Of a stretch of DNA of 64,000 nt, positions 44,308-52,470 are shown piece after piece. The notes below the pieces were generated by a model. It saw only the letters and a program-made list of their open reading frames with translations, did no database searches and had not been told where the DNA came from. Within the stretch, counting starts at the first letter, position 1. Every line of letters starts with the position of its first letter. Origin of the DNA: Poriferisodalis sp965215815 (GTDB taxonomy: Bacteria > Actinomycetota > Acidimicrobiia > Acidimicrobiales > Poriferisodalaceae). The position numbers and the translations under genes were made by a program. Location of the stretch: contig NZ_CBDCEO010000013.1 in the NCBI RefSeq assembly GCF_965215815.1, positions 2,587,082 to 2,651,081 of the forward strand, read 5' to 3'.

Positions 44308-45048
44308 TCAGTGCAGGCGGCGGGCGAACATGTCCAGCAGCAGCTCCCAGTGACGCTCGGCGGCCGGCTGGTCGTACACGGGCCGCTGCGGAAACACGAA
44401 TCCGTGGTGCGTGCCGTCCACCCAGTAGGTCTGTGCATCGGTGCCAGCGTCGGCGAAGGCCTTGCACAGCCGGTCGAAGTGAGCCCGGTCGACGTAGTCG
44501 TCGTGTTCGGCTGACATCACCAGCACCTCTCCGCGGATGTCGGGCGCCCGCAGGTGAGGCGAGTCGCTGGCGTCCACCGCCAGCCGCACGCCGTGGATCG
44601 AGGCAGCCGCGGTGATCTGATCGGGGTAGTCGGCGGCCAGCCAGATCGCCATCGGCCCGGTCATGCAGTAACCGGTGGTGCCGACCCGCTCGGTGCTGGC
44701 AGCCGGGTCGGCGTCGGCGTGGCGCAGCAGCGCCGCCGCGTCACGGGAGACCATGGCGTTGGACAGGTTGGTCATCAACTCGAACATGAACTGGCGGCTG
44801 GCGGGATCGTCCCGCTGCACGACGAAGCCGGGAACGTCGCGGTAGTACAGGTTCGGCAGCAGCACGTAGTACCCGACACTCGCGATGCGCCGAGCCATGT
44901 GGTGCAATTCCTCTCGCTTGCCCGGTGCGTCCATCAAGAACAGCACGGTGGGGAACGGCCCCGGCCGGCGCTCGCTCGGCTCGGGATGCACGACGAAGGT
45001 GCTCATCTCGCCTTCGCCGGTGTCAATCGACACGTGGTCTTCGAACAT
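44308..45048 (-). CDS. Dienelactone hydrolase-family protein
   Basis: A 246-residue alpha/beta hydrolase of the DLH type. The nucleophile elbow is GYCMTG with Cys as nucleophile (as in true dienelactone hydrolases), the acid lies in SAEHDDYVD and the His in THHGFVF. The N-terminal PTVLFLMDAPGKREEL region fits the family. DLH enzymes open lactones of ring-cleavage pathways, or act as broad esterases. It stands alone in its transcription unit, with 187 bases to the divergent crotonase gene. Confidence 0.87.
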   Translation of the reverse strand: MFEDHVSIDTGEGEMSTFVVHPEPSERRPGPFPTVLFLMDAPGKREELHHMARRIASVGYYVLLPNLYYRDVPGFVVQRDDPASRQFMFELMTNLSNAMVSRDAAALLRHADADPAASTERVGTTGYCMTGPMAIWLAADYPDQITAAASIHGVRLAVDASDSPHLRAPDIRGEVLVMSAEHDDYVDRAHFDRLCKAFADAGTDAQTYWVDGTHHGFVFPQRPVYDQPAAERHWELLLDMFARRLH

Positions 45049-45235
45049 TCCTGCCTCCTCGGCATCGGCATCGCGGCGTGGCGCCGCACAGCGGTGGCTC
45101 GTGTGCGGTCCCTTGTGTAGTGCGTGCGCGGCGGCAACGCTGCCCCGGCGGTCGGACGAATCTCACAGTTGCGATGTCCGCGGTGTGGTGCCCGGCTGCG
45201 GCCCGCAATGAACCCGCGGCATACGATCCCGGGCC

Positions 45236-46051
45236 ATGAAGGCATTGGGCACCGAACCGCAATATTTCGCTTATGAGGAGATCAGGCCGCGTGTGGCGCG
45301 CATCACCATCAACAGACCCGAGGTGCGCAACGCCATCAACACGCCAGCCCACAAGGAGTGGTCCGACATCCTGGATCACGCCGCAGCCGACGAGGACGTG
45401 TGGCTGATGGTCATCACCGGGGTCGGCCGGCAGGCCTTCTGCGCTGGGCGTGATCTCAAGCACCTGTCGATGGTTCGCCAGTCCGACGAGGCGACCCAGG
45501 CCGCCGACCGCGAGCTGATGAGCCAGGTGACCCGCCTCATTGAGCGCTTCGACTATCCCAAGCCGCTGATTGCCCAGGTGAACGGCGTGGCGCTCGGCGG
45601 CGGGTTCGAAGTGGCGATGGCGTGCGATCTTGTGGTGGCCGCCGACCACGCCCAATTCGGGCTGACCGAGCCGCTGCGTGGCCTGTACGCAGGCGGCGGG
45701 GGAGTGCACCGCCTGCCGCGCCAGATCCCGCTCAAGCTGGCAATGGAATTCCTGCTGACTGGACGCACGATGAGTGCGCAGCGGGCGATGGAACTGGGCA
45801 TCGTGAACGATGTCGTGCCCTACGACGAACTCGACGCCGCAACCGACCGGCTCATCGACGACATCATGCGGTGCGCGCCGCTGTCCATCCAGGCCACCAA
45901 GCAAGCCGCGATGCGCGGGCTTGACCTGCCGCTGGGCGAAGCGTTCCACCACCCGTACCCGGCAGTCGCCCGTCTGATGGCCAGCGAGGACGTCAAGGAG
46001 GGCCCACGAGCGTTTGCCGAGAAGCGCCAGCCCAACTGGCAAGGCCGCTGA
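45236..46051 (+). CDS. Enoyl-CoA hydratase/isomerase (crotonase) family protein
   Basis: A 271-residue crotonase. Oxyanion-hole segments GRQAFCAGRDLKHL and NGVALGGGFEVAMACDLVVA are present, with the catalytic-type Glu in FGLTEPLRGLYAGGGG. The C-terminus EGPRAFAEKRQPNWQGR matches the CaiD-like/short enoyl-CoA hydratase group. It hydrates an enoyl-CoA, perhaps a carnitine-derived one, but is not in the carnitine operon. It begins at ATG 45236 and is followed by the VapBC locus and the mobile cassette. Confidence 0.87.
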   Translation: MKALGTEPQYFAYEEIRPRVARITINRPEVRNAINTPAHKEWSDILDHAAADEDVWLMVITGVGRQAFCAGRDLKHLSMVRQSDEATQAADRELMSQVTRLIERFDYPKPLIAQVNGVALGGGFEVAMACDLVVAADHAQFGLTEPLRGLYAGGGGVHRLPRQIPLKLAMEFLLTGRTMSAQRAMELGIVNDVVPYDELDAATDRLIDDIMRCAPLSIQATKQAAMRGLDLPLGEAFHHPYPAVARLMASEDVKEGPRAFAEKRQPNWQGR

Positions 46052-46150
46052 ACCGGGCCCAAAGCGACCTAGCAGCGCCGAGCTCCTTGCAGCGCTGGAT
46101 TCCCCAAGTGAGGGGCCGTTCAACAGCGTACTGGCACTATTTCGGCGCTA

Positions 46151-46171
46151 CTAGCGCCATAATGGCGCTAG
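46151..46171. promoter_or_regulatory. 21-bp perfect palindromic operator before vapB
   Basis: CTAGCGCCAT-A-ATGGCGCTAG is a perfect 10+1+10 inverted repeat, ending 9 bases before the vapB ATG. Its centre includes the -10-like CATAAT (46158-46163), so bound antitoxin would block the promoter. Part of the half-site (GGCGCTA, 46144-46150) is repeated directly upstream. Confidence 0.75.
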
Positions 46172-46180
46172 AATGAACAC

Positions 46181-46423
46181 ATGGCGACGATTCAGATCAA
46201 GCATGTGCCCGATGAGGTGCACGACAAGCTGAAGCGACGAGCAGCTACAACCGGTCAGTCGCTGCAGCAGTACATGCTTGACGCCGTCTGCCGCGAGGCC
46301 GAGATGGCGAGCATCGAGGAATTGCTCGCACGCAAACGTGTCGACGCCTTGGTGTACGGCGAGAACGAGCTGGATATGGACATGGTTGTCGAGATCATCC
46401 GCGCCGATCGTGAGTCGCATTGA
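46181..46423 (+). CDS. vapB: VapB/FitA-like ribbon-helix-helix antitoxin
   Basis: An 80-residue antitoxin. The N-terminal strand ATIQIKHVPDEVHDKLKRRA and the helices with TTGQSLQQYMLDAVCREA form a FitA-type ribbon-helix-helix DNA-binding unit; the acidic C-terminus (ENELDMDMVVEIIRADRESH, split) is the toxin-binding tail. It probably represses its own operon through the 21-bp palindrome just upstream. The stop overlaps the start of the toxin gene by four bases (TTGA). Confidence 0.87.
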   Translation: MATIQIKHVPDEVHDKLKRRAATTGQSLQQYMLDAVCREAEMASIEELLARKRVDALVYGENELDMDMVVEIIRADRESH

Positions 46424-46821
46424 TCGTTGTCGACGCCAGCGTCGCCGTGACGGCGGTGGGGGCCGTCGGCGAGCTTGCGAATCGTGCCCTGCGTCGCATT
46501 TCACTTGAGCCCGCACTTGCACCTCAGATGCTCGACCTCGAAGTCACTTCCGCGCTCCGTCAGATGCACCTCCGAAGCGCGATTTCCGAAGCTGAGGCGC
46601 GCCGTGGTTTACGGCATCTGGCAGGTCTGAGAATCAGGCGCATTGGCCACGCCCCGCTGATCGCTCGTTGCTGGGAGTTACGCAACAACTTGACCGCCTA
46701 CGACGCGTCGTACGTGGCACTGGCCGAGCAGGCCGGGGCAACGTTGCTGACGAGCGATGCGCACCTCGCCCGCGCGCCGGGCATCGAGTGCGACGTGGAG
46801 CTATTTGACGCATCAACCTGA
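46420..46821 (+). CDS. vapC: VapC-type PIN-domain toxin
   Basis: A 133-residue PIN-domain RNase. The first acidic residue is in IVVDASV, the second in DLEVTSALR (Glu), the third in AYDASYVALAE and the fourth in LLTSDAHLA, giving the full quartet of metal-binding acids. VapC toxins cleave tRNA or rRNA. The start is TTG overlapping the vapB stop, which makes translation depend on vapB. Immediately after its stop begins the left direct repeat of the three-gene NTPase/nuclease cassette. Confidence 0.88.
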   Translation: MIVVDASVAVTAVGAVGELANRALRRISLEPALAPQMLDLEVTSALRQMHLRSAISEAEARRGLRHLAGLRIRRIGHAPLIARCWELRNNLTAYDASYVALAEQAGATLLTSDAHLARAPGIECDVELFDAST

Positions 46822-46829
46822 TCTGGTGC

Positions 46830-46843
46830 TGCGCGAGACTGCG
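46830..46843 (+). repeat. Left copy of 14-bp direct repeat flanking the NTPase/nuclease cassette
   Basis: TGCGCGAGACTGCG lies 8 bases after the vapC stop. An exact second copy lies 11 bases after the stop of the last cassette gene (52394-52407). The bases next to the repeat differ at the two ends. This is consistent with a target-site duplication or an attachment core. Confidence 0.8.
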
Positions 46844-46892
46844 GGCAAGGTTCAGGTTCGGGAGCAAGTGCCACGCCGGCAGCTTATGCATC

Positions 46893-46924
46893 TGAGTAAA
46901 ATTACTCAATAGAGTAAAAACTCT
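46893..46924. promoter_or_regulatory. A+T-rich double palindrome upstream of the cassette
   Basis: TGAGTAA-AA-TTACTCA (46893-46908) and AGAGT-AAAA-ACTCT (46911-46924) lie two bases apart, 16 bases before the GTG of the first cassette gene. They share the half-site GAGTAAAA. The region is strikingly A+T-rich for this genome and probably holds the promoter with a repressor-binding site. No repressor gene is in the cassette. Confidence 0.6.
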
Positions 46925-46940
46925 CCGCTAGGCTGCTCTT

Positions 46941-48194
46941 GTGGCTGAGTATCAACGCTCCTACGTCACGGTCTTGCTCGAACGTCTCTCCGAGGTGCCG
47001 AGCCGACTGATCGCGGTCTTCGGGCCGCGACAGTCTGGCAAGACGACGATCGTGCGACAGGCGCTCGCCCAATCAACGCTCGTGCGACGGTACGAAGCAG
47101 TTGACGAACCTGATCGCTCATCGGCGCTCACCTCCACGCCTCGGCTCGCGATCCCCGACTTCTCATCCGAACCGCGTGACGCCCAATGGTTGTTGCGTAC
47201 TTGGGAAGAAAGCAGGCAGTCCGCGTGGGAGTCACCCAACGGCGCAGTACTGGTTCTTGACGAGATTCAGAAGATTCCGCGCTGGTCCGAAATCGTGAAG
47301 GGACTCTGGGACGCGGATCGCGCAAAGGGGTGCCCGCTGCATGTCGTCATTCTCGGGTCGGCGCCGTTGCTCATGCAATCGGGCCTCACCGAGAGCCTCG
47401 CAGGCCGCTTCGAGATGATCGCCGTGACACATTGGTCGTTCGCGGAGATGGCTGCGGCCTTCGGATTCTCGGTTGACGAGTTTGTGTTCTTCGGGGGTTA
47501 TCCGGGCACCGCACCGCTCATCGGCGATGTCGATCGCTGGAGCAGGTACGTACTGGCGTCGCTCGTCCAGCCCAACATCGAACGAGATGTGCTCGCCATG
47601 ACCCGAGTGGACAAGCCGGTACTGCTCGCTCGACTCCTCGAACTCGGCGCGCTGTACTCGGGCCAGGAACTCTCGTTCAACAAGATGCTCGGTCCGCTGC
47701 AGGACGCCGGGAACACCACAACGCTCGCGCGGTACCTGGACTTACTCGGGGCGGCTGGCTTGCTCGTCGGCCTCGCCAAGCACACGGAGCGGCCGATCAT
47801 CCGCCGAAGTTCGAGTCCGAAGCTCAACGTGCTCAATACGGCGCTGATGTCGTCAATCGCGCGGTACTCGTTCGAGGAAGCCCGATCTGACCGAACTTTC
47901 TGGGGCCGTCTCTGCGAAAGCGCTGTCGGTGCGCATCTGTTGAACACTGCGTCTTCCCGCACAGCGGTGCGCTACTGGCGCGACCGTGGCAGCGAGGTCG
48001 ATTTCGTTTTGCAGCGCGGACCACGGGTCGTCGGCATCGAAGTCAAGTCGGGCCGCTCGATGCCGAGGTCACCGGGGGCATCCGTGTTCGAGCGCCGCTT
48101 TGGTGCGCTGCCGACGGTATTGGTCGGCGATCACGGAGTGCCGTTCGAAGACTTTCTGTTGAAGCCTGCCGACCATTGGCTGGATTCGTCATGA
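46941..48194 (+). CDS. DUF4143-type AAA+ ATPase with nuclease-fold C-terminus
   Basis: A 417-residue AAA_14/DUF4143 protein. Walker A is GPRQSGKTT (residues 28-36), Walker B VLVLDEIQK (Asp107-Glu108), and HVVILGSAPLL provides sensor 1. The C-terminal DUF4143 domain has a restriction-endonuclease-like fold with WRDRGSEVDFVLQR...GIEVKSG, where Glu, Asp and the EVK motif are present. Biochemical roles of this family are poorly known; it is found in defence and mobile contexts. It overlaps the next gene at ATGA, so the two proteins are co-translated. Start GTG 46941 follows the double palindrome closely. Confidence 0.85.
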   Translation: MAEYQRSYVTVLLERLSEVPSRLIAVFGPRQSGKTTIVRQALAQSTLVRRYEAVDEPDRSSALTSTPRLAIPDFSSEPRDAQWLLRTWEESRQSAWESPNGAVLVLDEIQKIPRWSEIVKGLWDADRAKGCPLHVVILGSAPLLMQSGLTESLAGRFEMIAVTHWSFAEMAAAFGFSVDEFVFFGGYPGTAPLIGDVDRWSRYVLASLVQPNIERDVLAMTRVDKPVLLARLLELGALYSGQELSFNKMLGPLQDAGNTTTLARYLDLLGAAGLLVGLAKHTERPIIRRSSSPKLNVLNTALMSSIARYSFEEARSDRTFWGRLCESAVGAHLLNTASSRTAVRYWRDRGSEVDFVLQRGPRVVGIEVKSGRSMPRSPGASVFERRFGALPTVLVGDHGVPFEDFLLKPADHWLDSS

Positions 48195-51100
48195 CGGCGA
48201 GCAGCCTGATTCCGCGCACCTGCACCGAGGTCGCCACAGACGAGTGGGACAGTGCCGCCATCGCGGAATCCCAACCGCTGAGCTCGTACCGCGATGTGCC
48301 GGCTTACGTGCTTATCGGTGAACCTGGCGCCGGCAAGACGACTGAGTTCGAGCAAGAACGCCGGGCCTTGGGCACCAGTGCCGAGCGGATCTCGGCACGC
48401 CGGTTCGCGAAGGTCCATATCGCCAATCATCCCGAGTGGCGAGACAAGGTGCTGTTCATCGACGGGCTTGATGAGACCCGGACCGGCGGTCGCGACGCCA
48501 CGACTGCGCTCGACGAGATTCAGTCGAGGCTGGATGCTCTCGGACGGCCGAGATTCCGTATCTCGTGCCGTGCAGCCGACTGGCTCGGTTCTGTCGATCG
48601 ACGCCCGCTCACTGAGGCATCGCCCGACGGCGAGATCACTACGTTGCGTCTCGAAGCACTGAATCGCTCCGATGTTCGCCAGTACCTGAAGGCGCGGATT
48701 CCAAGCGGCGATCCCGTCGCCTTCATTCTTAAGGCAGAGTCGCTGGGCCTGGGGCCGATGCTCGACAACCCCTTGACACTGAAGTTGCTCATCAAGTCCA
48801 CCGGCAACGACGGCTGGCCCTCAACACGTCGTGAGGCTTTCGAGCGTTCCTGCCGGATGCTCGCGCAGGAACCCAACCCGGAGCATCCTCGCTCGGCGCA
48901 CGTTCACCCGCCGGAGCTGACATTGGTCGCGGCAGGTCGTCTGTGCGCGATTCAGCTATTGGCTGGAAAGGACGGGTACGTGCTCCTGCCCGCAGCAGTG
49001 ACCAGCGAGTCCATTCCCGTTGCCGAGGTCGCCGCAGACATCGCCGCCGCAGTCCAGCGACCCGATCTCGATGTGCGAGACGTCTTCGCCACCAATCTGT
49101 TTGCATCAGGCGGCGATCTGTGCCTCCTACCGCAACACCGTCAGATCACCGAATATCTCGCAGCGGCACACATAGCAGACCTCATCGAATCCGGAAGCAT
49201 TTCGATGAGTCGTCTGCGTATCGCCATGACGAGTCGCTTCGACGACCGCATCGTGACCGATCTCAGAGGCCTCGCGGCGTGGCTGGGCACTGTCTCGGGT
49301 GAAGCCCGGCGTGAGTTCATCGCCAGTGACCCCGTAGGCGCAGCCATTTATGGTGACATCGCCGAATGGCCGGCCGACGACCGGCGCGAGTTCCTGGATT
49401 GTCTCGCCGCTCAAGCGCGACCGGAGGACCTCTGGGGCGTGGCATGGTTTGACACAGCTGAGCATCGATTTCGCGATATGACGGCGTGGAGCTTCCGCAG
49501 CCTGTGCAAGCCGGACATCGCCGATGCATTGGAGGAATACCTCGGCGCGGCACAGCGGGGCACCATGCCTAGCCACGTCCTTGAGCTGCTGCTTCGCTCG
49601 CTGTTTGAGGCTGAAGACGCCTGGCTGGACCAGCTGTCCAGCCTCGCCCCCCGCATCGCCCAACTGGCCCTTGATATGACGACTCAGCCCGATGTCCGGC
49701 TCGCCGCGTTGCTTGCGTTTGCAAGAATCGAGCCCTCCGCCTCGGAGGTGGCGACGACTCTGGGTGTCGCTCTCGACGCCGTTCGCGAGAGGAGATTCGC
49801 CGACCCGGACGACAAGATCGGGGGCGCACTGCTGCGCCTTCTGTATCTGAGGGCGATCGCGCCGAGTGAAATCTGGGCATACGCGCCCCTCTTGCACCGC
49901 GGATCCTTCAGCGGAGAGAGCTGGGGTTTCTGGCGAAACGTATTGTGCGATGAGACCCCCGTCGATGAGCTGGCGAATCTGCTTGACGGCTTCGCCGACG
50001 ACGCGGAGCGCCTGTGGCCAATCTTGGCTAGTGCGTTTGCGGAAGAACTGCCTTGGAAGTTGCTTACTCGTGCACTGCATGAGATCGGGCACCAGATCGA
50101 GGTTGAGCGGCTCTATCGCTGGGTCGCCGCGGTTGCGGTCACTTACGAGCGGCGAACCATCAGCACCGATGAGAACTCTGATCTGCTCGGATGGCTGTCA
50201 GACAACCAAGCGCTAGCACGCCAGTTGATCAGCATCTGGATTGCTCGGTCGGTTAACGAGGAGATAGGCCTCGACGAGCAGTACTTCCTAGGAGATCTGC
50301 TGCTGAGCACAGCTCCGCCGAACTTTGTTGAGTGGTGCGCGCAGCAGGCTCGTGCGCGGGCAGCAACCGATTGGGGCCTTGCCTGTGCCTTCGTTGAGAC
50401 GCCACTCCGCCACCGACATTGGATCGGCGACACAAGAGATTCCGTGATCGAAAGGCTGAGATCTGAGCTGACATCCAGCCCACCGCTGCTTCGCCATCTG
50501 GACGAGTTCATCAGCCCTCCCGCGACGCGACGCGACGCCCGAGAGGCAGACCGACAGCACCAACAAGAGATCGACAAGATTCGGGCGGACCATGAACGCG
50601 ACCGGCAGCAGCGGCAACGCGACTGGGCGGTACACCTTCGAGAGCACATCGACGAACTCCGCTCCAACACCCTCGCGGCGCCCAATCTGCACGCAATGGC
50701 GATGGCCTATTTTGGCCGCGTTCCAGTGGTGCGCAGGGATGCAACACCCGACGAGAGGATCGCCGACTTGATCGGCGATGACGCCGAGATCCTCGAGGCA
50801 GTCGTGAGCGCACTTCGGGAGGCACCGATGCGCGCCGATGTCCCATCCGCAGCGCGCACGGCTGCGCTGGCTGCCGAGTCGAAGCATCACTGGCTTGCGT
50901 ATCCGGTGCTCGCCGGCTTGGCCATTCGTGAGGCTGAGGGGATCCTCGATCCCTCATGCTTGGCAGACGATCCGCGCCGCAGCGCCGTCGCGATCTACGC
51001 GACGACGCTCTTGGATCAGCAACAACGACCGCTGTGGCCCGTGCAGTGGTTGAAGCAGAATCCGGGGCTCGTCCTTGATGTGTGCCATCACGCCGCGGTC

Positions 51101-51649
51101 GCCGCACTCAAGAATGGCGAGACCCATCTCTCGATGCTGAACTGGCTGGACGAGGTCGAGGGCCTCGATGACGAGTTGAACGTCTTTCGACTGCGATTGC
51201 TGAAATCGATCTCCGTCCGATTACCGGTCGCCCAATTGCCGGTAGTGGACAGGCTCTTGCACAGCGTCTCGGAGCACCCCGACACGGCAACGCTGCGGCA
51301 ATTGGTCGCTCAGAAGCTCCGAGCGACGAGCATGACCGACGGACAGCGGGTCCGGTGGCTTGCCCTAGATGCGATCATGCGCGGTGGCGACGCGCTGGGA
51401 GCGCTCGACGAGTTCATCGACGCCAACGAGAAGCGTCCACCGCATCTGGCTGCATTCCTGTGCGCCAGATTCCATGGAGGCAGCGGGTTCGTCGATCGGT
51501 TGCTCGGCAGTGAGCCAATCCCAACGCTCCGCACGTTGGTGAGCGTGATCGGTCGTACCTTCCCGCCGCGGGAATGGAGGAGCGGCGAGGTTGTCAGCAT
51601 CGGTCCAGCCGAAGAGGATGTCGGACCTCGCCCGTCGGTGGATCGATGA
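48191..51649 (+). CDS. NACHT/STAND-type NTPase, 1152 residues
   Basis: A large predicted signal-transduction NTPase. After a short N-terminus (no recognised effector domain) come Walker A LIGEPGAGKTT (residues 41-51), Walker B KVLFIDGLDETR (86-97, the DGLDE form typical of NACHT), and sensor-type RISCRAADW (123-131). Residues about 160-330 fit the helical NACHT-associated region, including NPLTLKLL and a HRQITEYLAA segment. The remaining 800 residues look like helical repeats (a sensing scaffold), with a charged coiled coil at about 780-820 (READRQHQQEIDKIRADHE). Bacterial NACHT proteins act as antiphage immune receptors. The next gene, a nuclease-like protein, overlaps its 3' end by 32 bases, suggesting receptor plus effector. 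Function inferred, not shown. Confidence 0.8.
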   Translation: MTASSLIPRTCTEVATDEWDSAAIAESQPLSSYRDVPAYVLIGEPGAGKTTEFEQERRALGTSAERISARRFAKVHIANHPEWRDKVLFIDGLDETRTGGRDATTALDEIQSRLDALGRPRFRISCRAADWLGSVDRRPLTEASPDGEITTLRLEALNRSDVRQYLKARIPSGDPVAFILKAESLGLGPMLDNPLTLKLLIKSTGNDGWPSTRREAFERSCRMLAQEPNPEHPRSAHVHPPELTLVAAGRLCAIQLLAGKDGYVLLPAAVTSESIPVAEVAADIAAAVQRPDLDVRDVFATNLFASGGDLCLLPQHRQITEYLAAAHIADLIESGSISMSRLRIAMTSRFDDRIVTDLRGLAAWLGTVSGEARREFIASDPVGAAIYGDIAEWPADDRREFLDCLAAQARPEDLWGVAWFDTAEHRFRDMTAWSFRSLCKPDIADALEEYLGAAQRGTMPSHVLELLLRSLFEAEDAWLDQLSSLAPRIAQLALDMTTQPDVRLAALLAFARIEPSASEVATTLGVALDAVRERRFADPDDKIGGALLRLLYLRAIAPSEIWAYAPLLHRGSFSGESWGFWRNVLCDETPVDELANLLDGFADDAERLWPILASAFAEELPWKLLTRALHEIGHQIEVERLYRWVAAVAVTYERRTISTDENSDLLGWLSDNQALARQLISIWIARSVNEEIGLDEQYFLGDLLLSTAPPNFVEWCAQQARARAATDWGLACAFVETPLRHRHWIGDTRDSVIERLRSELTSSPPLLRHLDEFISPPATRRDAREADRQHQQEIDKIRADHERDRQQRQRDWAVHLREHIDELRSNTLAAPNLHAMAMAYFGRVPVVRRDATPDERIADLIGDDAEILEAVVSALREAPMRADVPSAARTAALAAESKHHWLAYPVLAGLAIREAEGILDPSCLADDPRRSAVAIYATTLLDQQQRPLWPVQWLKQNPGLVLDVCHHAAVAALKNGETHLSMLNWLDEVEGLDDELNVFRLRLLKSISVRLPVAQLPVVDRLLHSVSEHPDTATLRQLVAQKLRATSMTDGQRVRWLALDAIMRGGDALGALDEFIDANEKRPPHLAAFLCARFHGGSGFVDRLLGSEPIPTLRTLVSVIGRTFPPREWRSGEVVSIGPAEEDVGPRPSVDR

Positions 51650-52382
51650 ACTCGGCGGGCAACCAGTCGAAGAAGCGAGCGCTGCCCTCGATGCCCTCAT
51701 CGCAGACGAGAGGCTGAGCGCTTGGCACGAATCGCTGGAATTCGCCCGCGATAAACAGCACCGATTGCGACGAGACGCGTCCTATTCGCCGATGGATGTC
51801 GCCGACGTCATTGGACTGCTGCGCGACGGTCCTCCGGCCAACGTTGCCGACTTGCACGCCCTGCTCTGCGACCATCTGACCGGCTTGGACACCTACATCC
51901 GCGGCGACAACTCCGATCCTTGGCGGGACTTCTGGGAAGACGAGCGGAGCCAGCGTCCATCCACACCTCGGCATGAGGAAACCTGCCGCGACGTTCTCTT
52001 GCGAATGCTGCGGTCTCGGCTACCCGACGGCGTCGATGCCCAGCCCGAGGGGCAGTATGCCGCCGACCGTCGGGCCGACGTTCGTGTCTCGTTCAAGAAC
52101 TACAACGTTCCTGTCGAGATCAAGAAGAACTCCCATCAAGACCTGTGGACTGCCATCGAGGAACAGCTCATCGCCAAGTACACGATCGACCCTGACACCG
52201 GCGGGCACGGCATCTACCTGGTGCTCTGGTTCGGCTCAGACATCGATGGGTACCGGGGTCACCCCACCGATGGCGACCGACCCGGGACTCCCGGCGAGTT
52301 GGCATGCAGGCTCAATGAGTCATTGAGCCACGAGCAGCGTCGAAGGATCGGCGTCGTCGTGCTCGATGTGACCAAGCCATGA
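51618..52382 (+). CDS. PD-(D/E)XK nuclease-like putative effector
   Basis: A 254-residue protein with a helical N-terminal half and a C-terminal domain that looks like a PD-(D/E)XK nuclease: Glu120/121 on a helix (HEETCRDVLLRML), Asp154 in DRRADVRVSF, and Glu167-Ile-Lys169 in VPVEIKKN, followed by a long helix (LWTAIEEQLIAKY). It ends with GGHGIYLVLWFG and IGVVVLDVT strands. Its start lies within the NACHT gene (32-base overlap), so expression is coupled. Taken together it is probably the DNA- or RNA-degrading partner of the NACHT protein. ATG 51618 has weak spacing to its purine stretch; TTG 51591 is the alternative. Confidence 0.75.
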   Translation: MSDLARRWIDELGGQPVEEASAALDALIADERLSAWHESLEFARDKQHRLRRDASYSPMDVADVIGLLRDGPPANVADLHALLCDHLTGLDTYIRGDNSDPWRDFWEDERSQRPSTPRHEETCRDVLLRMLRSRLPDGVDAQPEGQYAADRRADVRVSFKNYNVPVEIKKNSHQDLWTAIEEQLIAKYTIDPDTGGHGIYLVLWFGSDIDGYRGHPTDGDRPGTPGELACRLNESLSHEQRRRIGVVVLDVTKP

Positions 52383-52393
52383 AGCCGCCCTGT

Positions 52394-52407
52394 TGCGCGA
52401 GACTGCG
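52394..52407 (+). repeat. Right copy of 14-bp direct repeat flanking the cassette
   Basis: Exact match of TGCGCGAGACTGCG to 46830-46843. It separates the cassette from the frameshifted amidase. Together the two copies bracket 5550 bases that contain only the three overlapping genes and their control region. Confidence 0.8.
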
Positions 52408-52470
52408 CCGTTGACGGCGGGGCTGCGGGCTGGCACAGCGAGCGGTAGTACCACAGCGACAGGGGCGAGT

